This document shows positions 11,295 through 25,760 of a stretch of DNA of 64,000 nucleotides, one piece after another. How positions within the stretch are numbered: the stretch's first letter is position 1; the number at the start of each line of letters is the position of its first letter. The notes beneath the pieces were generated by a model. The model was not told the origin of the DNA. It saw only the letters and a list, made by a program, of their open reading frames with translations, and did not search any database. The DNA is taken from assembly GCA_021234535.1 (NCBI GenBank), contig CM037843.1, positions 16,275,911 to 16,339,910 of the forward strand, written 5' to 3'. The position numbers were made by a program, and so were the translations under genes. Source of the DNA: Stichopus chloronotus. Taxonomy: Eukaryota > Echinodermata > Holothuroidea > Aspidochirotida > Stichopodidae.

Positions 11295-11480
11295 GACCCA
11301 TAAGTGAACCCTTGGACACACACACACACATTGTCACAAACACGTGGCTAGCTGTTGGGCTAGCTCAACCTGCAATATTTCTTTCATTTCAGGGGGATCA
11401 CCCAGATTTACATGGACAACTTCATACCCCCCCCCCCCCGTTTCCAAATTTTCATACCCACTTTCCCTCCCAGTCTTGAT
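11295..11480. repeat. Low-complexity patch (CA repeat and C run)
   Basis: A short (CA)n occurs at about 11318-11329 and a run of C at about 11427-11440. No gene is supported. Confidence 0.6.
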
Positions 11481-12239
11481 TTTGTCTTGACTGTCACGTG
11501 GTTTCTGGGAGTCAATAGATCATGGTGAGATGTCCACCTATCGGTCAGGTGATTATTGAAAAGGATTTGAGCATCTGTAGAAACAAGGCATGGCTAGCAC
11601 AGGAGAAGGAAAATCTGGACTTTTGATAACGTTAAAGGAAGGACTAACATATGGTCAAATTTCATGTAAATATGTCCTTTACTTTCTAAGATATTGCAAT
11701 TTGAATGTTCATACAAATTTATCGGGAAGCTGTCATTCTGGCATTGTGATGACATAACCTGAACACATGTGATTGAAAATCTTCTGTTTTTTTTTACTTT
11801 ATATTTCATGGTCAAATATAAGAACACTATATTAATAATTTGATTATTGCATGAGGTATCTCAGTAATTCAAACAAAATATGTGCAAGTATGTGCCGATT
11901 TATGGAGATTTTAGGTAGTAAAGAAAACAAAGAAATACATTATTCCTGCCATCACATGTGGTTAGGCTGTGTGACTTACTCAAGGGGGTTAAAAGTCAAC
12001 TTAGGCAAAAATAGCAGCACCCAGTCTCTGGATTTCCAAAGTGTGTAACTTGGATTTCTGAATGTAACTTTTAGAAAGTTTGGGAAGATGTTTGTGAAAC
12101 ACTTGTGCTTAATTTTCATAAATATATTCCTAGGGTTTCCTTCTCTTTTAAGCCTGGAAAGTGCCATTTACGGCGATCTTAAATTTTCCTGGTAGGCCAT
12201 ATGGTAAGTGGCCGTCCGCTTAGATAGTAAGCAATAGAC

Positions 12240-12480
12240 CCTCCACGATACTTGTGAGCCCAAGCTCCCCCCCCCCCCCTCCAGATCCCAAACAAAAATC
12301 CTAGCTACGCCACTGTCCACTACCCTCTCCCTTTACTTCCCTCTCCCTCGTCTTAATCTCCTACCCACTTCTTATGGTTGTCCCTGTCCCCCCTGCATCA
12401 TATCAAGACAAGATCCCCTCCTGTCTCATCCTCTCATGTCCCTCCAACCCACCCCCCCCCCCCCCCCCTTCTACCCCCTT
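12240..12480 (-). mobile_element. DNA-transposon terminus followed by C-rich low-complexity sequence
   Basis: Reverse-complemented, 12315 leftward begins cagtggcgtagctaggattt with a G run soon after. This terminus is common to several MITE families in animal genomes (from memory). No partner end was identified. C-rich runs at about 12263-12280 and 12451-12468 are simple sequence. Confidence 0.45.
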
Positions 12481-14456
12481 CTTCCCCGGTGCGCCGTTCA
12501 GTCACTCATAATGTCTGTGCTGTTAGCTGAGAAATTTGCTTTATGAACTGTCCGAAGTTTAATAGCGCCCCTAATTACAGAAAATCAGCCCCTGGATTTT
12601 GCAGACGGCAAATTTAAAGCCTCTTGGTTGCGTTGCCTACACAAGAGAGGCAGGGGAACAATAAGTCTTGTGTTACATGTTACACTGAATGCTGTAAGTT
12701 TCACATTCATCGAATACACCTAGACAAATTACTATGGTGTGCATCCAGTAAAGAAACATGGTAATAAATTTGGATTATTTTGGTATCTGCGATGGGATTA
12801 TTTCATCTAGACTTTCTTAATAACGTGAATGTGACCCTTGTTGTCGCTCGGGTGCGCTTACTTAGCACTGAGTTTGAGTATCAGACCTATTAAAACCAAA
12901 CAGGTGAGTTAATTTCTGTTAGTGTTATGAATGTTAGTACATTGTTACAATTAAATCTCGTAGTCTTACATTGGCTCATCGAATTGGACGGTATAGGATC
13001 TGTAGACACAATTCATCACAACTAGGGCTGCTTTCTAGTGATTGTCTCATAAAATCAACAAGTCAGCGAGAAATACGAATTACGATGTGCAGATTATAAC
13101 AACAATAAAACATGCAAATGCAAGGCTAGGACCTACAGTAACTGTAGTGTTCTATGCAGTGTAACGTTTTAGGCTATTTCTTATCTCTGCCTGGTAATGG
13201 TATTGGTTTGGAAAGTGTTACTCCTTTCCTTAGTTTTATTACGAAGATAAGTAAGACGAAGATAAGTATGAGACGTAGGCTAGGTCTGGGCCAAACCTAA
13301 CTTACGCAGAACATATTACAATAGGCCTTTAGGGCCTATAGTACCTATGTACACCAAAATTCACGTACTGCCAAACTTCGCGCACCCCTACAAAAAAAGC
13401 CCGAAAATGCAATGGTCTAAGCAGCTTGACAAAGTTTTGACTATCGTACTATGTAATGACTTAAAAGAAATCTGGAACGTCGTTTAGTTCATTGTCTTTG
13501 CCTGATTAGCAAACTTTATGTTGCTACATTTGCCAAGGAGAGGTAGGCTAGGCCTAAAGCATCCTGTCCAAGGTTGCTGCCTAATGTTACAGATTTCCAA
13601 ATCATGATTTTGATCATTTAATGAAATTATTCTTGAAGGTGTTTGGTGCTAGCTTGTTCATGGGTAGTTGCTGCAGGTTTATGCGTAGGATTATTTGAAA
13701 GGACACTTTTTATGTAATGATTGTGCTAATGTTATGAGATGCACAAAGTTTGGCAGGATTACTTTATATTGTTAAGTCAAGGAAATGTTAGTTAAAATAA
13801 CAGATTTCAAGGTAGATTCCTACTAGATTAGATCAAATTATAATTAAAAGGAACTTTAAACTTGCTTAAAAACAAGGTTATTAGATTTATTGGGATTTTG
13901 AATATCCAGCAGCTAGAAATTCCAAGGTTTTACGTAACGCAAGATGCACAAAGTTATATGCATCCATACTTCTCAGTCACTGTAACACTTATGCCTACAA
14001 CAGGTGCAAATTTGAAGGCCTAGGTATACCTGCCCCAAAAAGTGTGTAATGCTACAACTAGATTTTTAAGTCACATCAAGGAATCGTTCGCACATGTATG
14101 TGTGATTAATTTGCAAACTATATTGCTCTGATTTCTGAATGTGTACTTCCAAATTTCTCACAGCATGGTTAACCATGTCAAATATCTGCAAGTAGTGAGA
14201 CCTCTCAAAATCCTTATGCAGTTCCATGGCCATGATGTGAACACTTGTTGAATCTTCAACTGAAGTGAAATTCAAGACATTGCCTTGTTGCAGCTGCGCA
14301 TCAGTGTTACTCAGCATAGAAGCACTTGCATGTGCAGCTGCACACAGACAATGTGAACAAAAGTCTCCAAAGACCTCTTTTATTCGTCAAAGAATGCCAC
14401 TAGTCTAAATTTTTGTTACAAAAAGAAGCACCCTTTTTTCCAAGTCTCAGAATAGA

Positions 14457-14970
14457 TTAAAGTGATTGCATGTGTAGGCAAAAAGTAAAAACATTGAAAT
14501 TTCATCTCCTAAATTTTGGTAAGGCTGTTAATTACACCATTCAGACAATCTGGGAAAATAAATAGGTTTCAGTTGGTTAATTTTGCCATATGATTTCAAA
14601 TTCTTCTAACATAATAACAAAAAGTGTAGAATGCGATAGTGTAGTGGTTGACAGTTTTCATTCAAATCAACGGTGTGCTTCTTTGAGCAAACCAATGGGA
14701 AGTATACTAGTATTGAATATTCAGTTACCAACTCAAGATTACTGGCACCATGGGCAAGGTTGTGTTTAGTTCATAGGTTATTTGTAAATACTGTACAGTG
14801 TTTCCTTTCACCAAATGCTATAATTACTGATACCTACCAAGGAGCGACGACTTGAGTAGTATGTTTTTGATACACTAGTGAGACCTGTACTGTTGCATAT
14901 TCATTACGTTGGCAGTTATAGTAAGAACTGTTAATTTTCAAATATAATTTCTGTTTTTTTACCAATCCCG
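14457..14970 (+). repeat. Direct repeat copy A (~510 bp, partner 15413-15920)
   Basis: Starts aagtgattgcatgtgtaggc and continues through caggtttcag-ttggttaatt, gtggttgacagttttcattc and gcatattcattacg to a T-rich end. Copy B matches across its whole length with scattered substitutions and small indels. No coding capacity is apparent. Confidence 0.9.
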
Positions 14971-15412
14971 TTGCTTTTCGAAGTAGTCACTGTCATTTTC
15001 CTTCATTGAAAGACATAGTCTGTTCATGTACAATCTTGCTTGTACATTTAAAAATAAAGAAAAAGTTAAGATCAAACATAATCTTATCATTCTGGTTTTT
15101 CAGTACACACGCAATCACTTTAGGACCCCAAAATCAGCTACAGTAGAGAGGTACTGTAGTTTATCCCACCTGAATGTCAAACTCAAAAACAAACAATTAC
15201 TGGAAAATTAACCACTCAGAGAAATACTATGCCCCCTGGGCAAGTACCACCTGGTCTTATGCCTCTGGTCCTTTAAAATAACACCCTCCTGGTAGGCTAT
15301 TGAGGGAAGTTGTCTGGGTTGAGGACTATTTCTCCAGTCATGGAAAAAACATTCTAAGGTATCAAGGAACTATTGACAGCATGTACATACAGTATATTTT
15401 CTTATATAACTT

Positions 15413-15920
15413 TAAGTGATTGCATGTGTGGGCAAAAAGTAAAAACATTGAAATTTCATCTCCAAAAGTTTGGTGGGGCTTTTAATTATGTACCATTCAG
15501 ACAATGTGGGAAAATAAATAGGTTTCAGTTGGTTAATTCTGCCATATGATTTCAAATTCTTCTAACATAAGGACAAAAAAGTGAAGAATATGATAATGTA
15601 GTGGTTGACAGTTTTCATTCAAATAGCGGTGTGCTTCTTTGAGCAAGACAATGGGAAGAATACTAGTATTGAATATTCAGTTAGTCAGAACAACTTAGGA
15701 GCACTGACACTGCAATGTTGTGTTCAGTTTGTAGGTTATTTGTAAATACAGTGCTACCTTTCACCAAATACTACAATTCCAGATACCTACCAAGAAGCAA
15801 CGACTGAGTAGTATGATTTTGATACACTACTGAGACCTGTGCTGTTGCATATTCATTACGTATGTGCTTACAGTAAGAACCGTTAATTTTCAAATATGAT
15901 TTCTGTTTTTATGCCAATCC
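15413..15920 (+). repeat. Direct repeat copy B (~508 bp, partner 14457-14970)
   Basis: Same order of blocks as copy A, offset by about 955 bases, with 440 bases of unrelated sequence between the copies. Flanks beyond the copies do not match. Either two insertions of one short element side by side or a partial local duplication. Confidence 0.9.
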
Positions 15921-18900
15921 TGTTTGAGGTCACCAGGTGTTTAAGTCTGAAAACCTATTAAGACAGATATTTCAGCAGTTTAATATTAGTGGAACTTGAA
16001 ACTTAGTGTGTTGATTGTCCAATGTTGTAAGTATATGATCCCTACTGATTTTCATTGAGATCAAAGGTCATTTAAAATCACTAGAGGTTGAATTATGGAA
16101 ACCAATTTAAGGAACATGTATCTCTGCATGTGAATGTTGCTGGATCTTCAAGCTTTTAACATTAGTAGACCTTGATGAGCAGATTAGCTCTGTCATTTCC
16201 TACGGCAGTCAAAGGTCTTGTTAAGTTGCAGAGATGATGGTTTGTAACTTGTAGACATGGTATCTGGCAAAGAGAGAGGTGTTGGAATTTCAAAATTGGT
16301 ATGTTTTGTCCTTTGTTTTCCTTGAATATTGGCAAGAAATCTCAAAGTCATGCGACGCCTTATTATAAATACAGTAATTTTGAAAAAAAAAAAAAAAAGG
16401 GCACTTCAACTAGACACCACTACCTTGATCATAAGTGGTCTTGATCTTAAATCAGGATTTTGATGTTTGAAGAAAGACTGTTCTGATCAAGAAAGCTTTT
16501 CCAGTTGCCTCAGAGTTACCAAATCTTATGTAACACCTGCAAACAACTGCAAAAGTCTTTCTTGTTCTTTAAAATTGAAGTGCATTTAACCTAGAAATTT
16601 GGCACTAGTGAAATAGGTGTAAAGAGACTGCGTTTATTTTAGAACAAGTCAAAATTGTTATGCAAAATCAACCAGTCAGCTGCACGAGATGTATTCATCC
16701 TGTCGGAAGATGGATACGTCTTATAACATACGCACTGATCTGCATAACACCCAGCCAATCAGTCTGACCCTATTGTCTGTTGGCTAATTGCTTATGACGC
16801 ATTTATTCATCTCTGTACAGTATTGAGACAAGCACTTGGAACCCAGTGTTTTTCCACATTTTCGATTTTTGCAACCTTTCACAGGCTACCACTAGGATCA
16901 CATTGGCGTATTTTCTGTTCGATTTCACTGTTGCAATGACTGCGTCCATGTCAAAGAAGAAACACTTATCAAAAGAAGAAGCTTTTAAACATTTAATTTG
17001 ATATTGAGTCAGATACAGTAGGATTCCAAAAGAATTGACAGCACATCACTCACAACTGGTCTCGACCAAGCTGGTGACAAGTACTGTACATGGGCACAAG
17101 CTAGGAGCAAATTCACATTCACTAGTAAACTAGGTGTGAAAGCAACCATTTTCAATGTCAGTGTCCCAATAGAGTTTTTTACCTCTTTTTTTTTTATAAT
17201 GAAGTAGTACATCACATTACAGGGCAGACAACCTTTTTGCTAAGCAGCTTTTGTTGCTCCTACAGGGTGTAGTAAAGCCTGCAGACATCCAGTTGCACTT
17301 TGCTATAAAGAAAGAAATGCCGAAAGTTGTTTTTCATATGAAAAGTGTATGAAAAATAAATGAATTGAAATTTTTGTGCAAGTTATGAAAAAGACCAATT
17401 AATTTTGCTGTCTTTCAGTTCCTGAACTTCAGGGACAATCAAAATGCTTGTGATAGTGTCCCGAAGAACTCTGGCCAGTTCTGCATCATCTTAACATACT
17501 AAGTTTTCCAAATTTTATGAGGAACGTTGCTATCGATGGATCGTTGATGTTATGGAATGGTTGGCTGCTCAGTTGGGGGCAATACATTTCCAAAAAGTTT
17601 CCACCATGGAATTAATTCCTATGAATTATGTGAATCTTTGTCAGACTGCATGTAATTCCCTGAGCTGCATAGGTGCTGACTCTAATTACGCTAGAGAAGA
17701 AACTGAGTGGGCCCAGTAACCGGGAGGGGGGTGGAGGATCGGGGGTGAATGAGGCTTAATCTTGACTTGTGTCCATTGGATGAGAATGAAAATAGCAATC
17801 TCGGGAGCAAGATCTGGGATGATAAAGTTGCGTCCCTTGGATGCAAGTAGTCGGAGGAAGGTTTAATAAGCCTGTGAAGTATTCTGAACATAATGTAGTG
17901 GTGAGCATGCATACATGCATGATAATTTTGGCAACAATTGCGCTAAAGCCATCAAACTGAAATGTGATTTTAAAAAATATAAAAAATCTGAAAAACCTGA
18001 TTTAAATTTAAAAAAAGAAGCTTTAAATAAAAAAAATCTGTTTTTTTTTTTTAAATAAAAAAAAAATCAACAACCCTGATTAACATTTCAAGCATAAAAA
18101 TTGTGTTTTCTATTGATCTAACAAATAAAGGTTGTAATTTTTGAAAGTACCAGGTAACAGTTATGAACAGTCACAATGTCACATGTTGGCACTGAGCACT
18201 ACTGGTACAGTACTGCCCTGTATACCAAATTTCCAGTTGTGCAGTGACTGGAGCATTGGAAAACAGTCCAAGCCTAATCAGCTCATATTATTAAACACAC
18301 TTTATTCTAGGGAGGGAAGAGAGGCAGTCAATGAAAACCTGTCATGTAAAAGGGATGACTGACAAGAATTTGGATTATATTATTTAATTGGATAGAACTA
18401 TGAAACTCACAGAAGGACTTGGTATAGGTTCTCTTCTTTTGTACGGTTAATACTGCATTAGTTATGTCCATACTCATGTATATTTGTACTGTTGTGATTG
18501 TACACGAAATGAATTCTGTGTGACAAAAAAAGAAAAGAAAAAAGAAACCCTACAATCAGTGAAAGGACAAGATGAAATAAATGCATGTATTCATACTTTC
18601 TTTATTTGGAGTTGGTCTTTAGAATCACGTGTAGACAGTAGTGAGATAGTGATATGTACTATGACGGTAAAGAAAATTTGAGAAAATATTACGATAATGT
18701 AGAGAGGTGTTATGATAATGACCTCTGCTTTCATCTGATCTGCTTAACTGTGGACTTCAATTTTATGTCATTAAAGGAGAAGACACTTGTGGTAATATCA
18801 TTATGAAATATGAAGCAAATTGTTCTTTGACAAACATCTTCCCAAAATTTCATTGAAAAGTATTGTTTCCTTTCTGGAAGCTACAGACTTTAAGGAGGGT

Positions 18901-20649
18901 ACGTGCCTCAGTTACTTGAGTCATGTAAAGAGACTAGAGTAAGTCAAACTATGATGTCACATAACCCTCTGATAGCAAAAATTCAATGTATGTCTTTGTT
19001 TTGTTTTTTTTAATTTCCATAATGCTCACCTTTGTACAATGTGGTGAATTACTGAGGTGTGTTTCATGTGAATCTATGCATAACTGTCAGAACTACGTGA
19101 TAATAACATACCTACAGTCAGAATCATTACCTGAGGACACTTTGGGGAGTTTTGGCACAAAATATTCTTGATTCCAAATTTGTGACACTTTTGTGAATGC
19201 CTTTGAAGATATTTTGAACACATTATTGAGCTACAGTAAAATATTTACTGCTTCATTCAATGTATCACTGTGTCTAGATATACTATGATTCACATCAAAG
19301 TAAAGTTTGCAAAATGATGCAAAGCCTTACAGTATGTTTTAAATGCATGTGCCCTGTTCCACAAAGGATTATGCTCAATCATATGTTTGATTTATATTCA
19401 GTAAGTCAACAATAAATGTAACTTGAGATTCAGAGTACTGTAACTCTTTATGGAACAGGGTCCTGGACTTGTAAAAATAAACAATTTGAAGGTGATCACA
19501 AATATGTCATAATGAAGTAAACTGCAAACAGTATGAATGAGTCTGCTGGTAATTAAATTAGAGTTGATCTGTTGTAAGTGTATGTGTTGTATAGATTGCT
19601 AAATGCTGGATGTGTGCTCAAGTATTGCAAAGTTTGGAGAAACAAATGATAAATTACAATTATGACAAAGTAATGTATGTGATCCTATCTACATATCATA
19701 TCTACACTTGTATTATTTGTCAAAGTTCCATTCCAGTTTATCCCTAATGGATCTGTGAGTGAATGCACTGTAAGTTTGGAAAATCTTGTGATTCAGTTGC
19801 TGCTGGTTCACTGATAATCTGCAGTTCTTGTGGGAAATCCTTGGCTGGACACACACACACAAAGTAAAAATAATGTGATACTGGAAACTTGCTGAGTGTT
19901 GTGTGTAGCAAAGGTAAATTGTATTTAGATATTTACGCTGTTGATGTTATAAGGCAGGTCCCAAACACCATGCATATTTGTTCCCATGCTGTGTGCGTTC
20001 ATTAGCGAGTGCACAAACTCCAGGGGATAAATGGCAGATTCCCATTCTTGTTTGTGGGCAAGGGTTTTCAATGCTGTATGCATGTGTGTACAGTAGTAAA
20101 CAGTCAGATCTACCATAGATGAGCGAGAGACTGCATCGAAAGTGCTTTACTTGTAACGATGTATTCCTTTCAAGAATTATTGTATCTTTTTTCTTGTGTA
20201 CTTTACATAGTAATAAAACAGGGAGAAAAATATAAGTGACTTGAACAAAATGCTCAACAGAAAGTGAAACTTCATCAGCATAGAAAGTATGCTAATTGTA
20301 AATTACACCATATGATAAAGTGATGGGAAATTTCGGACTATTTTTCTCACCCTGCTGTAACTGAAACCAGTCAGAGAACTAATTATACCAGGACTTTGTG
20401 AAAAGTTTAAGCTTTTCTGGTGTATTTCAGTTCGATTTTCTACTGTAACCCTATACTGACTAATATGTTCCAGCTAAATTTAGAGCTGTAGTATATTTCA
20501 GTAAAGCATCTTTCACAGATACTTTGAAAAAGTGACATGTTGCAACTGCTTCATTTCTTTAGGGAACAAGTATATAGAACCGTGACCAGCTTACGTTTGG
20601 GGGCACCTAGCCAGTGGGGGTACAATAAAACCGACACCAACTGCATTTA

Positions 20650-20749
20650 GGTAGGTTGTTCTTTGTGAGGATCGTTATGGCAGACAAGTAGGAAAGGATG
20701 AGGTTTATTCTTTGTGAAGAGTGTAATGGCAGACAAGTAGGAGAGGATG
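20650..20749 (+). repeat. Two-copy tandem duplication of about 50 bp
   Basis: Both halves carry ttctttgtga followed by atggcagacaagtaggaaaggatg or its one-base variant (gagaggatg). Short and recent-looking. Confidence 0.85.
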
Positions 20750-22124
20750 GATACTGGTGTACTACATTCTCTGCAGTGTAGCTCATGGATTCTTCTGGTC
20801 GCCTGGGTAAATTATCTGCCTCAATCTGAGAGACTGATGGAAGGTCTAGGGGATGAGAAGAATTAGCAGATGAATGGCAAAAGTACTAACTATGTATAAT
20901 ATTGAGTAACCATGAAAACAAAACAGGAAGAAAAAGATGAAACATACCGTTACGTTGGTCATGCAGTTGCAATTAAATTTACTTGCTTCAAATGAATATT
21001 GGACGACTCTTTATGACTTTACCATAAGATGTACATGAATAGTTCTGATTCCATTCATATGATCAGACTGCATACTAGATCTGAACTTCACTAACAGGCT
21101 TGTCGTTCCTGTGAGTGTATAGCAAGGCCTTTAGCAATTACTCGCTGCTGTCAGTTTAGAATAAGTAAATACTATGACTGGTAACAAAACAGTATTGTAA
21201 ATTGTAATGTTTGTTTTCATACACACTGGTACAGTATCACAGTGTAATAGGGTTTTAGTAAGGTCATTTCATCCCATAGGAACACTCTATGTAATACTGT
21301 GTGTGATAGTTACATACTTAAAGAGTCATTCAGGTTTCCATTTGGCACTACAGTATGTAGCACATTGACTCTCAAGTGAAATTCTCATCTGTATCATACT
21401 GTACAATATGAAGTGTCCATCGTCATTAAAATGGAATACAGTGCATCTGAAATGTATTTAATGTGAGACAGCTGTGTGGTGTTATTTTAAAATAAACATC
21501 AGTGACTGATTCTTTCTCTTGACTTTCTCTTGATTTGCGTTAAGTGCGTGTGTGTGTGTATGTGTGTACCATTCAATACCTCAAGTTTGCTCTTAATAAT
21601 TACCGGAGCCTAGTTTCAGCGATGGTTTTCGTCAGTGGGCTCCTCTCTGTAGTGTATCTCGACCGAAGGGACAAAAAAAATTCCCCTACTGCATACCGAC
21701 GTCAACTTGTTGGTGGGCAAAGTTAAAGACTTCCTCTTCAGTGGCATTATTCAATTGCTCCTCAATACCATTTGAACTAGAGGCATTTATTAAGCATGGT
21801 TATATGTTTCCTGTTGTTCATAATGTTCTTCCTGGTATTTCTGTGTCACGGGCTATTAATCCAGTTGAAGGACTTATCTTTAATCTCTCTTGATGAGCTC
21901 GAACTGTACATGGTGAAACAATATGAACAGTAACACCGTGTGTCAAATCCATCCTTTTTAATTTCTTGTGCAGGTTGTAATTGATATTCTCTGAACACTG
22001 TGTTATTGATCCTGTAAGTATGGTGTCCACATGTACATAAACAAAAAGCATAGTTTGGAATAATGCTTAATTAATTTAGGAACGCTACATTACTGTCAGT
22101 TTGTTACAGATCCTAATACCCATT

Positions 22125-22800
22125 GATGCAGAAAAGTGTTTTGTGCATGTATGCGACCAGCCTACTGTAAATGTTTTAGCTAAATGTCAGGCTGACTGAT
22201 GATATCACTATGTTGTTCTTAGTCGAGGTACAGTAGTGCATAGTCTTAAACACTGTGTCACTGATCCAACTACGAATACATCAAGTTTTGCTCATGCATG
22301 TGGTCTAATAAAGTATAATGTTTGAGGTTAAGATCTCAGTTAGATGATGACACTGGGTTGATCTGAGTTGAGTTGGGTGACACAACATACATTAACACGT
22401 GCATGTGTTACAGATTCAGATGTACCCATACAGTGTATACAGTATAGTAAGTGTTTTGTGTAAATTGCATGTGGTCTGCTACAGTAGAATGACTAAGCGA
22501 GATCTCATTTAGATGATAAACACAATGTTGATTGATCTGAGTTATGTTGGTGTAACAACATGAATATCCAAATGTATACCCATGGAGTGTTTTGTGCATG
22601 CATGTGGTCTATGATGTTTTAGCTCTTAATTAATGTTGATGATAACACTGAGTTGATTTGAGTTGAGTTGGTGGTATATGAACACTGTGTTACATTGATC
22701 GAAATATGTATGCAGTCATTGTTTTATTGTGCATGCATGTGACCCATAGTGTTTGAGCTCTTTAGATAATAACACTGAGTTAAAAAGTTGCGGTGTATAT
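22125..22800 (+). repeat. Degenerate tandem array, about five units of 130-160 bp
   Basis: Each unit has gtgttttgtgcatgcatgtg followed by a gtct/gacc word, then an agatctcagttagatgat-like word and gttgatctgagttgagttgg. Unit starts lie near 22134, 22287, 22450, 22588 and 22721. Divergence between units is substantial. Confidence 0.8.
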
Positions 22801-25689
22801 TGTGTGTCGCTAAAGTGTTTTCTGTACATACTGGTGAGTAAATCCCGATTAACAACACACACAGCATAGTACATAAGTATGCATTGCCCTTGTTTTCCAC
22901 ATAGAGTTTTTAGTGAATCCTTATTAGTGGTAGCAAGTAATCCTTATTCGTGTTACACATTGTACAGATACATGGCGTTGAATAAACCAACCATCTTCAT
23001 GAGCATTGTACCATCTGTAAGTACGTAAAGCATCATGCATCTTGAGGTAGTAGGCTTACATACTGTTTTACATTGCTCGTAGTCATTCTGAGGGTACTGC
23101 ATGTATGCATCATGTTAGCTGTCTGACATTAGAACTGAATTGGCAGGTAAATTGAATAGCCATGCTGAAAAGCAGTGTGGAAATTATTTGCTTATATTGG
23201 TTACTAATGTTCTTTTCAGAGAGAGATGGTTGGGTAAGGCTAAAAGAAGTAGGAATTAAGGCAACAGTCATAGGGCAGTGTTCAGTCTGTGCTGTAAACT
23301 TGCTATCTGATTCACATCACAGACATAAACATACCCCTTGCTCTTGCTTATGCATTGTTTATCTTAGCACAATGACACCTCAAATACTGTAGATGTTCTT
23401 GCACTGCACCCTCTAGATTGGCTTGTTTAACTTGCCACAATCTTGGACCAAATACGTTGGGACACCCTGTTCAATGTTGGCTATAGGATTACTGTTCAAA
23501 GTGTACATTCACTCCTATAGCGCAATATTGGAAAGGGGCGCGAGGTTTCATGTTATCCTCTCACCTAAAATTCAGTATTGTATTTGCATCATACTGTATA
23601 TGTTGGATGTTGCTTAAATAGTTTCTGTAGGATATGAAGGCCCAAAGAGCCATTTTGTGGACATACCATGAAATGAAGATTGCTGACCCCATGCAAGTTG
23701 CCCAATCTCCATGGCAAGAATTTAATTTCCTTGCAAGCATGTAATTAGAGTAAAATTATTGGAAGAAGAAATAGGGTAACCACTCAGACCTGCAGATGAT
23801 CTTCATCAGCACCTGTATTGTTGTAAGAGCCTCAAGTTAGTTTTACATGCAGGGCAGTGAGCAAATTCCATTTTCTTTTATATTGCATTTAAACCTTAAT
23901 AAGCAAGGTGGAAAAAAAATCTGCACATACTGTACCTTTAACAAATAGTCAAAAGAAACAAGAACCCAAAAAGAATTAAGTGGGTATGAGGAACTTAGGT
24001 TTAGAATTTACTAGAGGTACAGTATGTCCAAAATGCCTGATTACACGATGTCTCCGAAGAATGAATTACCTATATCATGTTGCACTACGTCACTTTTTAC
24101 TTTCCTGCGTTGAACAGTACCTGGCCTATATGGATCCTCTCTGCATATTACGAGTAACAAGATGCAAGAAAAATTTCCTGCTGGTAGGAGGCAATGATTA
24201 GACGTTACATATGATACATTATGTATTCATCATCAAAATAGGATACCTCATCTCTAATATTTAGTTCCTTTTTTTTTTTTGAAGTTGTGATTCTTTGTCA
24301 AAGAGATGCTTAAACACAAATGCAGTCTCCTCCTCTTTCTCACTCACTCATCAGCTCCAACGACCACTTTTGTTCTAAATGTTTTTGATGATCTCATCCA
24401 TACATCGTTCCAATCCGACCTACAGGGAGCATAAATAGCAGCAGTCTGCCTCCAAAAAAAAAGTGGTTTAAGTTAGGAGCAATAAATAAATCAATATTTA
24501 CAGAGAAGTACTATTTTAAGGTCGCAGATAAATGCTCGCTCTGCTGAACCTGAATGGACGACGACGACGTGGAGAGTGAACAATTTCTTTATCTGTGCTT
24601 GATTTTGACGTAAAACTTGTTTCCTTGGCAAGGGACGTCTGAGAAACGACTCGTTTAAAATTCAGAACGTTCAATTGAGGCAAGCTGCGATTTGCCATAG
24701 AAAGGCCTTGAGAGGTATCCGGTGTCTGCAGATATATAGCTGTTGTTGTTTGCGATGGTTATATACAATTTGGCAAATTTGGAGAATGATGAAGTGTGTG
24801 AAAACTGGAGTCTCCATGAAGGATGGATTTACTCTGTGATGAAAAGAGTGTACCTTTTTTTAAGTCAAACATTTCTCATCTCTGCACTAAATTAGCACAA
24901 TTAGTTCTGTTGGCATTCTTTTTTTTTTTTCTCTACATTTTCTTGTCAAGTTGTAGGTGTATATTGATTTTTCTTTTTTCTTTGATGCTGCATTAGTGTT
25001 GGGTGTTCTTGGTCTTAGTGACAGCCATTGGTTTGTTTATTGTGATTTCTGAAGTTGAAAAGTTACTAAGTAATACTGAGTGCTTTCCATCTCTGCACGA
25101 GGGATGAAATTGTTGGGTTTGCATTCAGTTTGTTGTACCCCATTACACCCCAGTTTCGATTCCATGTTTTGCTTAGCAATAGTTTTAATATAAAATTAAT
25201 ATTTTATCTGCTCTTTACCTGAAAATTTGAATTCTCTCTCAACTTCTTTGAAGTCAAAGCCTGCCACAACGTTGCTTCTGGTAGGCTACATATTTGAGTG
25301 AGTTAACAACTTTTTCAACTTATTCAGTTTGACAGTTCATGTTTGTTTGGCAGCTCTGCTAAAAAAAAATGACTTATCTGCTAACCTGAGTGATTCAAAC
25401 ATTGATTTACAAAAGCAGCTTATCAATTTGTTCACACTTAAGTGTCATTGGTATGTATTATTATATGGTTTTTGAATCCACTGGGTGGCTGGCAGCTGAT
25501 TGCAGCGTTCAAATGGGTAATTTTTGTAGCCTTTCTTTTGTTGCTGCATACTCACCATACAATAGTGGGTCAGACATGTATCACATGTACTCCCATTTTC
25601 TGTACACCACAAAATGCACTCGAAACCAGTCACGCTTGCTACTAAGTGTAAGCCTGCAGTCAATGTGCAATAAGAACAATTGCTTGTGA

Positions 25690-25760
25690 TGTTCCTACAA
25701 GCAACACACAAGAAGCATACAAGCAACATACAAGCAACCTACAAGAACAAGATGTTCCTA
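25690..25760 (+). repeat. Short tandem repeat of acaagcaac-type units
   Basis: About five copies of an 11-12 bp unit, flanked on both sides by the decamer gatgttccta. Confidence 0.75.
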
